NCBI RefSeq assembly: GCF_030700285.1
Contig: NZ_JAUYZJ010000005.1
Coordinates: 124,001-188,000, forward strand
Length of the DNA: 64,000 bases
Direction of reading: 5' to 3'
Source of the DNA: Methylobacterium sp. NEAU K
Lineage (GTDB): Bacteria > Pseudomonadota > Alphaproteobacteria > Rhizobiales > Beijerinckiaceae
Below are positions 32,916 through 45,074 of the stretch, in pieces. Each line of letters starts with the position of its first letter. Position 1 is the first letter of the stretch. A program made the position numbers and the translations under genes. The notes below the pieces were generated by a model, which saw only the letters and a list, made by a program, of their open reading frames with translations, did not search any database and was not told the DNA's origin.

Positions 32916-34583
32916 ATGATCACCGATCTCTGGTACAAGAACGCGGTCCTCTATTGCCTGTCGGTCGGCACCTTCATGGACGCCAACGGCGACGGCATCG
33001 GCGACTTCGCCGGGCTGGAGCGCCGGCTCGACTACATCCAGGGGCTGGGCGCCACCGCGATCTGGCTGATGCCGTTCCAGCCCTCGCCCAAGCGCGACGG
33101 CGGCTACGACATCTCGGACTATTACGGGGTCGACCCCGATTATGGCTCGCTGGGCGACTTCGTGGCGTTCGCGCACGCGGCCAAGCAGCGGGGACTGCGG
33201 GTGCTGATCGACCTCGTGGTCAACCACACCTCGGACCGCCATCCCTGGTTCCAGTCGGCCCGCTCCGACCCGGATTCACCCTATCGCGACTGGTATGTCT
33301 GGTCGAAGGACCGGCCGGCCACCACCGAGGAAGGTATGGTCTTCCCCGGGGTCCAGAAGACGACCTGGACCTACGACGAGAAGGCCAAGGCTTGGTACTT
33401 CCACCGCTTTTTCGATTTCCAGCCCGATCTCAACACCGCCAACCCGGAGGTGCTGGCCGAGATCCTGAAGATCATGGGGTTCTGGATCGAGCTCGGCGTC
33501 TCCGGCTTCCGCATGGACGCGGTTCCGTTCGTCATCGCCGAGAAGGGCGCCGATGTCGGCGGCAAGCCGCGCGAGCAGTTCGACATGCTGCGCGATTTCC
33601 GCGAGTTCCTGCAATGGCGCAAGGGCGACGCGATCATTCTGGCCGAAGCGAACGTCCTGCCGGACCAGGACTTCGACTATTTCGGCGACGACGCCGACCG
33701 CATGCACATGATGTTCAACTTCCAGGTCAACCAAGCGACCTTCTACGCGCTGGCGGCCCATGACGCCCGCCCCCTGGTGAAGGCGATCGAGCGGACGAAG
33801 CCGCGCCCGCTCTCCTGCCAATGGGGCATCTTCCTGAGGAACCACGACGAGTTGGACCTGGGTCGGCTCACCGAAAAGCAGCGGCAGACCGTGTTCGAGC
33901 AGTTCGGTCCCGAGAAGCGGATGCAGCTCTACGACCGGGGCATACGCCGCCGGTTCGCTCCGATGCTGGCCGGCGATCCGCGGCGCATCCGGCTCGCCTA
34001 TTCGCTGATGTTCACCCTGCCCGGGACGCCGGTGCTCCGCTACGGCGACGAGATCGGCATGGGAGACGAGCTGGCCCTCAAGGAGCGGGACTGCGCCCGC
34101 ACGCCGATGCAGTGGACCGCTGAGCATCACGGCGGCTTCTCGAAGGCGGAGCGCACGGTTCTGCCGCCGATCGACCACGGCCCCTACGGCTACGCGCATG
34201 TCAACGTCGCGGACCAGCGGCACGATCCGGGCTCGCTGCTCAACTGGATGCAGAGCATGATCCGCCAGCGCAAGGAGGCGCCGGAGATCGGCTGGGGCGA
34301 CGTGGCGGCGGTGCCGACCGGCAAGCCCTCGGTCCTGGCCCTGCGCTACGACTGGCGCGGCAACGCGATCCTGTGCGTCCACAATCTCGCGGCCGAACCC
34401 GTCGAGATCGCGCTTCGATCCGATGTGCCGGAGCCGGAGCCCGACATCCTGGTCGATCTCCTGACCGGCGCGCGCAGCGAGGCCGGGTCGGATGGGAGCC
34501 ACTGCCTGTTCCTGGAGGGCTACGGCTACCATTGGTTCCGGGTCGGCGGCCTCGATGCCCTTCTGAAGCGGACGCCGAGCTGA
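32916..34583 (+). CDS. GH13 alpha-amylase family enzyme, trehalose-synthase-like
   Basis: 555 residues from the ATG at 32916. The start WYKNAVLYCLSVGTFMDANG and GDGIGDFAGLERRLDYIQGL match trehalose synthase/oligo-glucosidase GH13. Catalytic regions are visible: DLVVNHTSDRHPWF, GFRMDAVPF (nucleophile Asp), AIILAEANVL (acid/base Glu) and FLRNHDELDL (third Asp), then GTPVLRYGDEIGMGD. Length fits TreS without a fused maltokinase. YCLSVGTFMD replaces the usual YQLHVKAFxD of TreS, so maltose/trehalose specificity is unproven. Possibly trehalose or glycogen metabolism in stress. Confidence 0.8.
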   Translation: MITDLWYKNAVLYCLSVGTFMDANGDGIGDFAGLERRLDYIQGLGATAIWLMPFQPSPKRDGGYDISDYYGVDPDYGSLGDFVAFAHAAKQRGLRVLIDLVVNHTSDRHPWFQSARSDPDSPYRDWYVWSKDRPATTEEGMVFPGVQKTTWTYDEKAKAWYFHRFFDFQPDLNTANPEVLAEILKIMGFWIELGVSGFRMDAVPFVIAEKGADVGGKPREQFDMLRDFREFLQWRKGDAIILAEANVLPDQDFDYFGDDADRMHMMFNFQVNQATFYALAAHDARPLVKAIERTKPRPLSCQWGIFLRNHDELDLGRLTEKQRQTVFEQFGPEKRMQLYDRGIRRRFAPMLAGDPRRIRLAYSLMFTLPGTPVLRYGDEIGMGDELALKERDCARTPMQWTAEHHGGFSKAERTVLPPIDHGPYGYAHVNVADQRHDPGSLLNWMQSMIRQRKEAPEIGWGDVAAVPTGKPSVLALRYDWRGNAILCVHNLAAEPVEIALRSDVPEPEPDILVDLLTGARSEAGSDGSHCLFLEGYGYHWFRVGGLDALLKRTPS

Positions 34584-34646
34584 GCGGGACCACGCCTCGC
34601 TCTCGCCCGGCCGGCGCGATAGGATCCGGGCGGAACGAGGTAGGAC

Positions 34647-35036
34647 ATGGCCCGGACGAAGCATCATCCCCCGGACGCGACGATCGCGGACGTTCTGCCT
34701 GGCCTCGAGGACGGCGAGGCCTATATCCGCCAGGTTCTGGCCACGATGCGGATGTGCCAGAAACACTACGGTGACGCCTGGGTACGGATCGGCGTTACCG
34801 GCAAGGCCGGGGCACCCTCGTATCGGATCGACCGGCCGGACGCGTCGTCCGCCCCCGAGGATGGCGTCACGATCGAGGCGGGCCGGGCGGTGTTCGGCGC
34901 CTACGGTGGCAGGTCCCACGACCGCTTCACGCAGATCAACGCCGCAGAGACCCGCTGGAGCAGCCGGTCGCTCGGCATGGCCGAGATGCTGAAGCTGCAC
35001 GATGCCCTGCGCCGGCCGAGGGGCGGGGCGGCCTGA
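34647..35036 (+). CDS. hypothetical protein
   Basis: 129 residues, ATG at 34647 with GAGG upstream. Cytoplasmic, mixed composition: DATIADVLPGLEDGEAYIRQ, TMRMCQKHYGDAWVRIGVTG, DGVTIEAGRAVFGAYGGRSHD and a C-terminal helix MAEMLKLHDALRRPRG. Lies 63 bases after the GH13 gene in the same direction. No family recognised. Confidence 0.55.
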   Translation: MARTKHHPPDATIADVLPGLEDGEAYIRQVLATMRMCQKHYGDAWVRIGVTGKAGAPSYRIDRPDASSAPEDGVTIEAGRAVFGAYGGRSHDRFTQINAAETRWSSRSLGMAEMLKLHDALRRPRGGAA

Positions 35037-35125
35037 CCGGCTCCTGAAGGGTGCCGCAAGGCTGCTTCTGCGCTAGAAGCCGATGACGTGCGCCGGAGGC
35101 CGGCGCGGCCAACCCGTGGAACGAC

Positions 35126-35770
35126 ATGCCAGGAACGCCACGCGCCGGGATCATCCCGGTCACGCCCTTTCAGCAGAACTGCACCCTGATCTGGGACGAC
35201 GCCACCAAGGTCGGCGCGGTGGTCGACCCCGGCGGCGATCTCGATCGGATCGAGGCGGCGATCCGGGAACAGGGCGTGCAGGTCGAGAAGATCCTGCTGA
35301 CCCACGGCCATGTCGATCATGCCGCCGGGGCGGACGAGTTGCGCGAGCGCCTCGGCGTGCCGATCGAGGGGCCGCACCGCGCCGACAAGTTCCTGCTCGA
35401 CAGCCTGCCGGAGACGGCCGCCAATTACGGGCTCGGCGAGGCCCGGGTGGTGACCCCCGACCGGTGGCTCGACGACGGCGACGCCGTGACGGTGGGCGAG
35501 CTCGGCTTCGACATCCTCCACTGCCCAGGCCACTCGCCCGGCAGCGTGGTCTTCGTGAGCCGGGACGCGCGCTTCGCCCTGGTCGGAGACGTCGTCTTCA
35601 AGGGTTCGGTCGGCCGCACCGACCTGCCGGGCGGCAATCACGATCAGCTCATCCGGGCGATCAAGGAGAAGGTCCTGCCGCTCGGCGACGACGTCGCCTT
35701 CATTCCCGGCCATGGGCCCACCGGCACGCTCGGCGAGGAGCGCGTCTCCAATCCGTTCCTGCAGGACTGA
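35126..35770 (+). CDS. MBL-fold metallo-hydrolase (YcbL/glyoxalase II-like)
   Basis: 214 residues. Complete metallo-beta-lactamase fold: ILLTHGHVDHAAGADELRE (HxHxDH), HCPGHSPGSVVF (third His), LVGDVVFKGSVGRTDLPGG (bridging Asp) and FIPGHGPTGTLGEERVSNPF (last His). Length and the GSVGRTDLPGG block match YcbL-type hydrolases of the glyoxalase II family, acting on thioesters. Followed after 4 bases by the aldo/keto reductase gene, so a shared aldehyde-detoxification role is plausible. Confidence 0.88.
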   Translation: MPGTPRAGIIPVTPFQQNCTLIWDDATKVGAVVDPGGDLDRIEAAIREQGVQVEKILLTHGHVDHAAGADELRERLGVPIEGPHRADKFLLDSLPETAANYGLGEARVVTPDRWLDDGDAVTVGELGFDILHCPGHSPGSVVFVSRDARFALVGDVVFKGSVGRTDLPGGNHDQLIRAIKEKVLPLGDDVAFIPGHGPTGTLGEERVSNPFLQD

Positions 35771-35774
35771 GACC

Positions 35775-36737
35775 ATGGACAAGCGCCGCATCGGCCGCTC
35801 CGACCTCACGGTCGCTCCCTTCTGCCTCGGCGGCAACGTCTTCGGCTGGACCGCCGACGAGGCGACGTCCTTCGCGATCCTCGACCGTTTCGTCGAGAGC
35901 GGCTTCGACTTCATCGACACCGCCGACGTGTACTCGCGCTGGGCGCCGGGCCATATCGGCGGCGAGTCCGAGGCGGTGATCGGGCGCTGGTTCGCGGCGC
36001 GTCCGGGTGCGCGGGACAAGATCGTGCTCGCCACGAAGGTCGGCATGGACATGGGCGAGGCCGGCAAGGGCCTGTCCGCGCGCCACATCGAGCGGGCCTG
36101 CGAAGCGTCCCTGCGCCGGCTCGGGACCGACCGGATCGATCTCTACCAGTCGCATGTCGACGATGCCGAGGTGCCGCTGGAGGAAACGCTGCGGGCCTAC
36201 GAACGCCTGATCGCCGGCGGGAAGGTCCGGGCGATCGGCGCCTCGAACTACGATGCTTCGCGGCTCGCCGATGCGCTGACGGTCTCGGAATCCTCGGGGC
36301 TGCCGCGTTACGAGTGCCTTCAGCCCGATTACAGCCTCGCCGAGCGCGGCTACGAGGCGGCCCTCGAACCCCTGTGCCGATCCGAGCAGATCGGCGTGAT
36401 CGGATACTTCTCCCTGGCCGCCGGTTTTCTCACCGGAAAATACCGGTCGGCGCAGGACGCTGCCGGAAGGGCCCGGGAGAACCGGGTGGCCCAATACCTC
36501 ACCCCGCGCGGCCTCGCCCTCCTCGACGTGCTCGATTCGGTCGCAAAAGCGCAGGGCGCGAGCCAGGCGCAGGTCGCGCTCGCCTGGATCATGGCCCGGC
36601 CCGGCATCACCGCGCCGATCGCCAGCGCGACCTCGGTGGCGCAGCTCGACGACCTGCTCGGCGCCGCGCGGCTGACCCTGCCGGCGGAGGCCGTCGCCCG
36701 TCTGGACGCGGCCAGCGCGGGCGGCCTTCAGGGCTAA
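35775..36737 (+). CDS. aldo/keto reductase
   Basis: 320 residues, ATG at 35775 just after the MBL-hydrolase stop. AKR fold with catalytic tetrad visible: FIDTADVYSRW (Asp, Tyr), VLATKVGMDMG (Lys) and DLYQSHVDD (His). The NADPH site includes RAIGASNYDASRLADAL, SLAAGFLTGKYR and APIASATSVAQLDDLL. Reduces aldehydes or ketones; the substrate is not evident. The pairing with a thioesterase-like MBL protein suggests reactive-aldehyde handling. Confidence 0.88.
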   Translation: MDKRRIGRSDLTVAPFCLGGNVFGWTADEATSFAILDRFVESGFDFIDTADVYSRWAPGHIGGESEAVIGRWFAARPGARDKIVLATKVGMDMGEAGKGLSARHIERACEASLRRLGTDRIDLYQSHVDDAEVPLEETLRAYERLIAGGKVRAIGASNYDASRLADALTVSESSGLPRYECLQPDYSLAERGYEAALEPLCRSEQIGVIGYFSLAAGFLTGKYRSAQDAAGRARENRVAQYLTPRGLALLDVLDSVAKAQGASQAQVALAWIMARPGITAPIASATSVAQLDDLLGAARLTLPAEAVARLDAASAGGLQG

Positions 36738-36789
36738 CGCGGCGTTAAGCGGGCGGCGTCAGAAAAGCGGGTGCAGGGGCCGTCCGTAG

Positions 36790-39360
<2,571 letters not shown>

Positions 39361-40051
39361 CGCGCGTCGCATTGCTGCTGTTCGCCAGCCTGCTCTCTGA
39401 ACGGGCTGTCGACAGCGCCGTGTCGCTGTCTTATCGCCGCAAACCATGCGGACGACACATCACTCGTATTCGCTCGAAGCGACAGCACCGCGTATCAAAT
39501 ATCGACCCACCTCCGCCCGCTGCCGATCTCGGTGCGCACGTATCGACTCTGCATGAATTTAAGCAACCACCATGCGCTTGGTCGACTGGGTCGCGCCGGG
39601 CGCGCGGATTGGCGGACAGAGACAACCTCGATTCCGATTCGCGATTTATTTTTCAGATATAGATCGTGTGATTTTACCCAAAGATACGATAAGCTATAAA
39701 AATCCCCCTACGGTACGTCCTTAGAATTTATATTTAAGTTATGGCTCGCTTATCGAATTTCAGTTATGCATTGCCTTGATAAAGTTTCATGGTTGACCTA
39801 AGCACGCCAGTGGCCGCAGGGGAATCGATCGCTCGATTGCATCGAACGGCAGCGACACATTCCAAGATCTCACCACGCTGATTGCGGGCGTTGGCCTGCG
39901 ACGTCGCGTTTTGGCTGAACGTCAGGCGCACGGAATTCCGGCATCGAGCATAATGAATTGATGGCACTTGCCTGTAAAACGTGATGATAAAGCCTTCCTC
40001 GCTTAAATCTCGGCGAAAATTTTAGAAAATACCAACGCTGACACGCATTGG
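39361..40051 (+). other. non-coding, AT-rich spacer between gyrB and the chemoreceptor gene
   Basis: No gene with credible codon use or ribosome site is visible in these 690 bases. From about 39640 the GC content drops sharply (stretches such as GAATTTATATTTAAGTTATG near 39724 and AAAATTTTAGAAAATACC near 40015) against a high-GC background. This may hold the chemoreceptor promoter and marks the left edge of a compositionally foreign segment that continues into the next gene. Confidence 0.6.
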
Positions 40052-41728
40052 ATGCCTTTCATGCCGCTGACGATCAGACTCCGACTCGCCTCACTGTTGG
40101 TCGTGCTTGGATCTCTTCTTTTAGGCGCTACCGTTTTGGGAAATCTTGCGCTGTACTGGAATCATCGCAGCCTGCAGACAATTTTCATCGACAGAATTGC
40201 CCCGCTGGAACAGTTCAACGACATGCGGGACTCCTATTACGATTTGCTCAGGCACCTGCGACAGGTCCGCGAAAACACGGTTGCGCCCCAACAGGGCGCG
40301 ACTGTTATTCAAGACGCCAATAATAATATAAAAAAGAATTGGTCTGAGTATCTGGCGACATATCTCACGCCAGAGGAGCAGGACATTGCGAAAGAATTTC
40401 AGTCACAGCTTAATCAAAATACTGATAACATTAATAATATTGTCGGCATGTTGAAATCCGGAGCCATGAAAGATTTCCCAGTCGCATCAGCAAATCTTTT
40501 GCGCGCCTGGGAGCCGACAAACGCCGGCATCGGGAAGCTGGCGGCCCTGCAGGTCCGTGAAGCGAAAGCCGAATTCGCCCGCGCCGAGGAGACAGCCAGC
40601 CGATCGAGCATCCTGCTTCTCGTGTGTCTCGGGCTGGCCGCCATCGCGGTCGCGTATGGCATCTTCACAATCTACACGAAGGTGGCTCGGCCCATCACCG
40701 GCATGACGGAGACGATGACGCGCCTCGCGTCTGGCGAACTCGACGTTCAGGTACTGGGCGTGGACCGTCGCGACGAGATCGGCGCCATGGCCAGGGCGGT
40801 CCATGTCTTCAGGGAAGCCCTGGTCGCCAAGCGCGCGGCAGACGCCGCCGCTGCCGCGGAGAACGACGCCAAGATCCGCCGCGCGGCGGCTCTCGATGCC
40901 GCGACGCGCGCGTTCCAGGCGCAGGTTTCCCGGACGACCAACAGCCTCTCGGCTGCGGCCACCGAGATGGAAGCCACCGCCCAGACCATGAGCCGGAGTG
41001 CCGATAAGTCGGCCAGCCAGTCGCTCGCCGTCTCGTCGGCGGCCGAGCAGACATCCGCCAACGTCCAGACCGTGGCTGCAGCGAGCGAGGAACTGGCAGC
41101 CTCGATCGGCGAGATCAACACTCAGGTCGCCCGCTCCTCCGACATGGCCGAACGGGCCGCCAACGACGCCAACGAGACGAACGTCATCGTGATGGGCTTG
41201 GCGGAAGGCGCACACAGGATCGGGGACGTCGTCGGGTTGATCTCCGGGATCGCCGCGCAGACCAACCTCCTCGCGCTGAACGCGACCATCGAGGCCGCGC
41301 GGGCCGGCGAGGCGGGACGCGGCTTCGCGGTGGTGGCCGTCGAGGTGAAGACTCTGGCCGAGCAGACCGCCAAGGCCACCGAGACGATCTCCCAGCAGAT
41401 CGCCACGATCCAGAGCGAGACGGACCGCGCCGTGGACGCCATCCAGGCGATTGCCGCGACGATCATGGAGTTGCGCACGATCGCGGTCGGCGTTGCCGCC
41501 TCGATGGAGGAGCAGGGCGCGGTCACGCACGAAATCGTGCGCAATGTCAGCGATGCCGCCCGGGGGACGCAGGCGGTGACGGTCACGATCGGCGCGGTCA
41601 GGCAGGTCACCGAAGAGACCGGTGCCTCGGCGGCCCATGTCCTCACCGCGGCGGCGGAACTGTCCCGGCAATCCGAGCAGCTGAGCGCAGAGGTGGCGAC
41701 CTTCCTGGCGACGGTGCAGGCTGCGTAA
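40052..41728 (+). CDS. methyl-accepting chemotaxis protein
   Basis: 558 residues; ATG at 40052 or 40061. A first membrane segment ([25 protein letters not shown]) is followed by a periplasmic four-helix-bundle sensor (residues about 35-185), a second membrane segment ([20 protein letters not shown]), HAMP ([22 protein letters not shown]) and a long signalling coiled coil. The hairpin tip region is [20 protein letters not shown] then [20 protein letters not shown]. It signals through CheA/CheW. DNA for the sensor domain is AT-rich (40150-40490) while the signalling half is normal high GC. Confidence 0.93.
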   Translation: MPFMPLTIRLRLASLLVVLGSLLLGATVLGNLALYWNHRSLQTIFIDRIAPLEQFNDMRDSYYDLLRHLRQVRENTVAPQQGATVIQDANNNIKKNWSEYLATYLTPEEQDIAKEFQSQLNQNTDNINNIVGMLKSGAMKDFPVASANLLRAWEPTNAGIGKLAALQVREAKAEFARAEETASRSSILLLVCLGLAAIAVAYGIFTIYTKVARPITGMTETMTRLASGELDVQVLGVDRRDEIGAMARAVHVFREALVAKRAADAAAAAENDAKIRRAAALDAATRAFQAQVSRTTNSLSAAATEMEATAQTMSRSADKSASQSLAVSSAAEQTSANVQTVAAASEELAASIGEINTQVARSSDMAERAANDANETNVIVMGLAEGAHRIGDVVGLISGIAAQTNLLALNATIEAARAGEAGRGFAVVAVEVKTLAEQTAKATETISQQIATIQSETDRAVDAIQAIAATIMELRTIAVGVAASMEEQGAVTHEIVRNVSDAARGTQAVTVTIGAVRQVTEETGASAAHVLTAAAELSRQSEQLSAEVATFLATVQAA

Positions 41729-41755
41729 GCCCGGCCCGGGGAGACTGCGGGTCGT

Positions 41756-42637
41756 TCACGGCAGGCGCATCAGTGGCTCACCCATGCGCAGGCCCGCGCC
41801 CTCGCGCAGGGTAGGCCACACATCGAAGCCCGCGGGGGCGAGCACCACGATGGTGGAGCCATGCTCGAACCATCCCAGCTCCGCGCCCTTCCCGAGGCGG
41901 GCCGTGCAGGGTAGCGTCCGGCCGCCCGTGCGGCGCAGCGCGCCGCCCTCGGGCAGGAAGCCGAGGCGCAGCCCCGCCACCAGGATCGCCGCAACCGGCA
42001 CCAGGGTCACCGCGTGACCGGCGATCCGCAGGCGCAGGACCGCGCGCTCGTTGCGGCAGAACAGGGCCTCGACCCGCTTCAGCGCGATCGGGTTCACGTT
42101 CCAGGTATCCCCCCAGATGTGGCGGACCGATTCGACGTGCAGGTCGTGGGGCGCATGGAACCGGTGGTACATCCCGGCGGTCAGCCGCAGGGTCGCGTAG
42201 GCACCGCCCTCGTGGGCCTGCGCCAGCGCCGCATCGCCCCCGAGCAGGTCGGCGAGGCTGTAGGACAGGCCCTTGATCTGGAACAGGCGGCCCCCCTCGA
42301 TCCGGCCATGCGCGCCCAGGATCGCGTCGCTTGGGCTTGTCAGGATCGCCGGGTCCGCGGCGACCGGGCGGGCGCCGGGGCGCAGCGCGCGCACGAACGC
42401 GGCATGGAGGCTTGGGAATCTGGTGTCCTGCGCGTCGCTGAGGTCGACGTCGCAGAACAGGCGCCATGTGGCGATCGAGACATCGCGCACCAGGGGCTGC
42501 TCGATCCGGCTGAACCAGCCCATGAACCGGGTGGCGAGCCGGCGCGGCAGGCGGTTGGTGAACAGGAAGTTCAGATCCTCCTGGGCCCCCACCTGCGCCA
42601 GGGCGCGCCGCAGCTGCGATCCCGAAACCGTCATCAT
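41756..42637 (-). CDS. psd: phosphatidylserine decarboxylase (pyruvoyl type)
   Basis: 293 residues from the ATG at 42637 with GGAGGT upstream; the in-frame GTG at 42649 overlaps that ribosome site. Family motifs: SPSDAILGAHGRIEGG, LFQIKGLSYSLADLLG, LRLTAGMYHRFHAPHDL and the self-processing site WFEHGSTIVVLAP, where the Ser becomes the pyruvoyl group. HGST replaces the more usual LGST. It makes phosphatidylethanolamine, the substrate of the PmtA-type enzyme encoded 3 kb away. Confidence 0.9.
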   Translation of the reverse strand: MMTVSGSQLRRALAQVGAQEDLNFLFTNRLPRRLATRFMGWFSRIEQPLVRDVSIATWRLFCDVDLSDAQDTRFPSLHAAFVRALRPGARPVAADPAILTSPSDAILGAHGRIEGGRLFQIKGLSYSLADLLGGDAALAQAHEGGAYATLRLTAGMYHRFHAPHDLHVESVRHIWGDTWNVNPIALKRVEALFCRNERAVLRLRIAGHAVTLVPVAAILVAGLRLGFLPEGGALRRTGGRTLPCTARLGKGAELGWFEHGSTIVVLAPAGFDVWPTLREGAGLRMGEPLMRLP

Positions 42638-42669
42638 GCCGTGAACCACCTCCGATACGGCGTGGCGCG

Positions 42670-44361
42670 ATGTCCGCGCTCCTCGCCACCCTGTCCGCCA
42701 CCGCCGCAGCCGCGGTGTTCGCCCTGCCGCGGGCCGCGCGGCGCCTTCAGCTGTCGCGCGCCAAGCATCCCTCGCTCACGGGCCACGCGCGCATGGCCCG
42801 GCGCGTCGCCGGGCTGATCCCGCACTACGCCTATTCCGAGCGCGCCTTCTTCCGCTCCGACGATCCGGACGAGACGGTGGCGCTGCGGCGGGAGAACGGG
42901 TTCGCCCGGCTCTCGGACCTCTACCGGAGGCGGTTCGCCCGCACCCGCGCCGAGACCGATTCCGTCCGCCACTTCCTGTCGGATCTCCAATTCACCGGCC
43001 TCTACCGGGTGCCGTTCCAGTACGCCCGGCACGTTCGCGCCCATCTCGGGGCGGGTGCCTTCGCGGCCTCCTCCGAGGGCGTGACCATCACGGACCTCGA
43101 CGGCAACGACTTCTACGATCTCGCCGGCTCCTACGGGGTCAACCTGTTCGGCGTAAATTTCTATCGTAGCTGCCTGGAGGAGGGCGCCGCGCGCGTCGCC
43201 GCTCTTGGGCCGGTTCTGGGCCCGCTCCATCCGGTGGTCACCGCCAACGTCGCGCGGCTCACGGCGCTCTCCGGCCTCGACGAGGTCTCGTTTCACATGT
43301 CCGGGACCGAGGCGGTGATGCAGGCGGTGCGCCTGGCGCGCTACCACACCGGCAAGCGCCGGATCGTGCGCCTCTGCGGCGCCTATCACGGCTGGTGGGG
43401 TGACGTGCAGCCGGGCATCGGCAACCCTGTGCCGGCCCGCGACACGCTTACCCTGGCCGACATGTCCGACCGGACGCTGCAGGTTCTGGCTGCGCGCACG
43501 GACGTGGCCTGCGTTCTGGTCAACCCGCTGCAGGCCATGCACCCGAATGCTGGCGCTCCGGCCGATTCCGCCCTGGTCGACAGCGGCCGCAAGGCGGCCT
43601 TCGACCGCGCAGCCTATACCCGTTGGCTCCAAGAGTTGCGCGCGGTGTGCAGCGACCGGGGTATCGTGCTGATCCTCGACGAGGTCTTCCTCGGCTTCCG
43701 TCTCGCCCGGGGCGGCGCGCAGGAATATTTCGACGTGCGGGCCGACATGGTCACCTACGGCAAGACCCTGGGGGGCGGCCTGCCGGTCGGCGTGCTGTGC
43801 GGGCGCGCCGACCTGATGCGGCGCTACCGGGACGACCGGCCGGTCGATATCTGCTTCGCGCGCGGGACATTCAACGCCCACCCTTACGTGATGGGCGCCA
43901 TGAGCGCGTTCCTCGATCGGCTCGACACGCCCGAAGTGGCGGCCCTCTACGACAGGCTCGACGCGACCTGGGACGCGCGGGCCGCGCGGTTGAACGCGAT
44001 GCTGGCGGAGGCCGAGCTGCCGGTGCGGGTGGCCAACATGTCGACCGTCTGGACAGTCCTCTACACGCAACCGTCGCGCTATAATTGGATGTTGCAATTC
44101 TACCTGCGTGCCGAGGGTTTGGCCCTGTCCTGGGTGGGGACCGGCCGCCTGATCTTCAGCCTTGCCTACGATGATGCGGCGTTCGAGGCCGTCGCCACGC
44201 GGTTCGTGGCGGCTGCGAGCAGCATGCGGGCGGATGGCTGGTGGGAGGGCGGTGCACCGAGCGACAAGGCGATCCGTCGCGCCATCCTGCGCGAGGTCGC
44301 GGCGGTCCGTCTCGGAAAGCTCGGCGCCCGTCTCGGTCTCCGGGCGCCGGATCAGGCCTGA
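42670..44361 (+). CDS. class III PLP-dependent aminotransferase with N-terminal extension
   Basis: 563 residues. The first 100 residues are an extension not found in ordinary aminotransferases (hydrophobic start ALLATLSATAAAAVFALP, then RVAGLIPHYAYSERAFFRSD). The fold-type I core contains SFHMSGTEAVMQAVRLARYH, CGAYHGWWGDVQPG, GIVLILDEVFLGFRLARGG (cofactor Asp) and DMVTYGKTLGGGLPVGVLCG (Schiff-base Lys), close to glutamate-1-semialdehyde aminotransferase relatives. It starts only 32 bases from the divergent psd start. Substrate unknown; the neighbours suggest a lipid or polar-head-group amine. Confidence 0.8.
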   Translation: MSALLATLSATAAAAVFALPRAARRLQLSRAKHPSLTGHARMARRVAGLIPHYAYSERAFFRSDDPDETVALRRENGFARLSDLYRRRFARTRAETDSVRHFLSDLQFTGLYRVPFQYARHVRAHLGAGAFAASSEGVTITDLDGNDFYDLAGSYGVNLFGVNFYRSCLEEGAARVAALGPVLGPLHPVVTANVARLTALSGLDEVSFHMSGTEAVMQAVRLARYHTGKRRIVRLCGAYHGWWGDVQPGIGNPVPARDTLTLADMSDRTLQVLAARTDVACVLVNPLQAMHPNAGAPADSALVDSGRKAAFDRAAYTRWLQELRAVCSDRGIVLILDEVFLGFRLARGGAQEYFDVRADMVTYGKTLGGGLPVGVLCGRADLMRRYRDDRPVDICFARGTFNAHPYVMGAMSAFLDRLDTPEVAALYDRLDATWDARAARLNAMLAEAELPVRVANMSTVWTVLYTQPSRYNWMLQFYLRAEGLALSWVGTGRLIFSLAYDDAAFEAVATRFVAAASSMRADGWWEGGAPSDKAIRRAILREVAAVRLGKLGARLGLRAPDQA

Positions 44362-44404
44362 GTCCGACGGGCGCGCCGGACCGGATCCGGCGCGCCGCCC
44401 AGCC

Positions 44405-45016
44405 TCAGGCGCCGTGCTCGTGCGGCTCGTGCTCCTCGGCGAGTTCACCCTGCAGCAGGGCCAACGGTGCCCGGTGGTAGAGCTTGATGTCGTGGAACGG
44501 GTCCGTGAGGATCTTGGTCGCCCAGACCAGCCCGGTCTGCACGTCGCGCTGCAGGAAGAGCTGGCCGGTGCGGAACACCAGGCCCCCAAGCGCCAGCCAC
44601 AGCCAGATCCAGCCTATGTTGCGGATGAGGTCCGTGGTCGTGTGGTGCGGCTCGACCAGTCCGAACAGGCTCGGATCGAAATACAGCGGCAGCGGCGACA
44701 GGGCCCAGATCGCCAGCAGCACGACCTTGCGCTGGAGGTTGTAGCCGACCTTGATCTCCTCCTTGTGCTCGTGCGTGGCGTCGTTGACGTGGTCGTAGCC
44801 CTTGGGCTCGAAGAACAGGTGCCCGGCCTGCCGGCTCGTCATCGCCAGCAGCCAGCCGACCAGCGCAGCCGAGGCGGGATCCTTGAACGCCAGCGCGTAG
44901 GCCACCAGGAAGCTCACGGCGCTGACCATGTGCAGGCTCTGGTTGACCCGATTGTGGTGATAATAGCGGTGGTCGTCCCAGCGCTGGATGCGCAGCGCCT
45001 CCCGAAAGCTCGCCAT
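44405..45016 (-). CDS. histidine-rich integral membrane protein, unknown (possibly Mpo1/DUF962-like)
   Basis: 203 residues, ATG at 45016. Four or five hydrophobic segments. Histidines cluster at RYYHHNRVNQSLH before the first segment, at RQAGHLFFEPKGYDH and THEHKEEIK in the first cytosolic loop, at VEPHHTTTD, and in the tail (EEHEPHEHGA). The spaced His residues next to membrane segments recall diiron or single-iron lipid oxygenases/hydroxylases such as Mpo1-like DUF962 proteins, but the match is only suggestive. It sits between the aminotransferase and pmtA. Confidence 0.6.
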   Translation of the reverse strand: MASFREALRIQRWDDHRYYHHNRVNQSLHMVSAVSFLVAYALAFKDPASAALVGWLLAMTSRQAGHLFFEPKGYDHVNDATHEHKEEIKVGYNLQRKVVLLAIWALSPLPLYFDPSLFGLVEPHHTTTDLIRNIGWIWLWLALGGLVFRTGQLFLQRDVQTGLVWATKILTDPFHDIKLYHRAPLALLQGELAEEHEPHEHGA

Positions 45017-45074
45017 GCCGTGCGTCTCCGATCGATCGTTGGTGGAATGGTAGATGGCTCGCGCGCCGGCGCCG

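Noticed and set aside
39372..39662. Possible 96-codon gene after gyrB
   Set aside because: No ribosome site, no domain, and low-quality composition in a region of changing GC.
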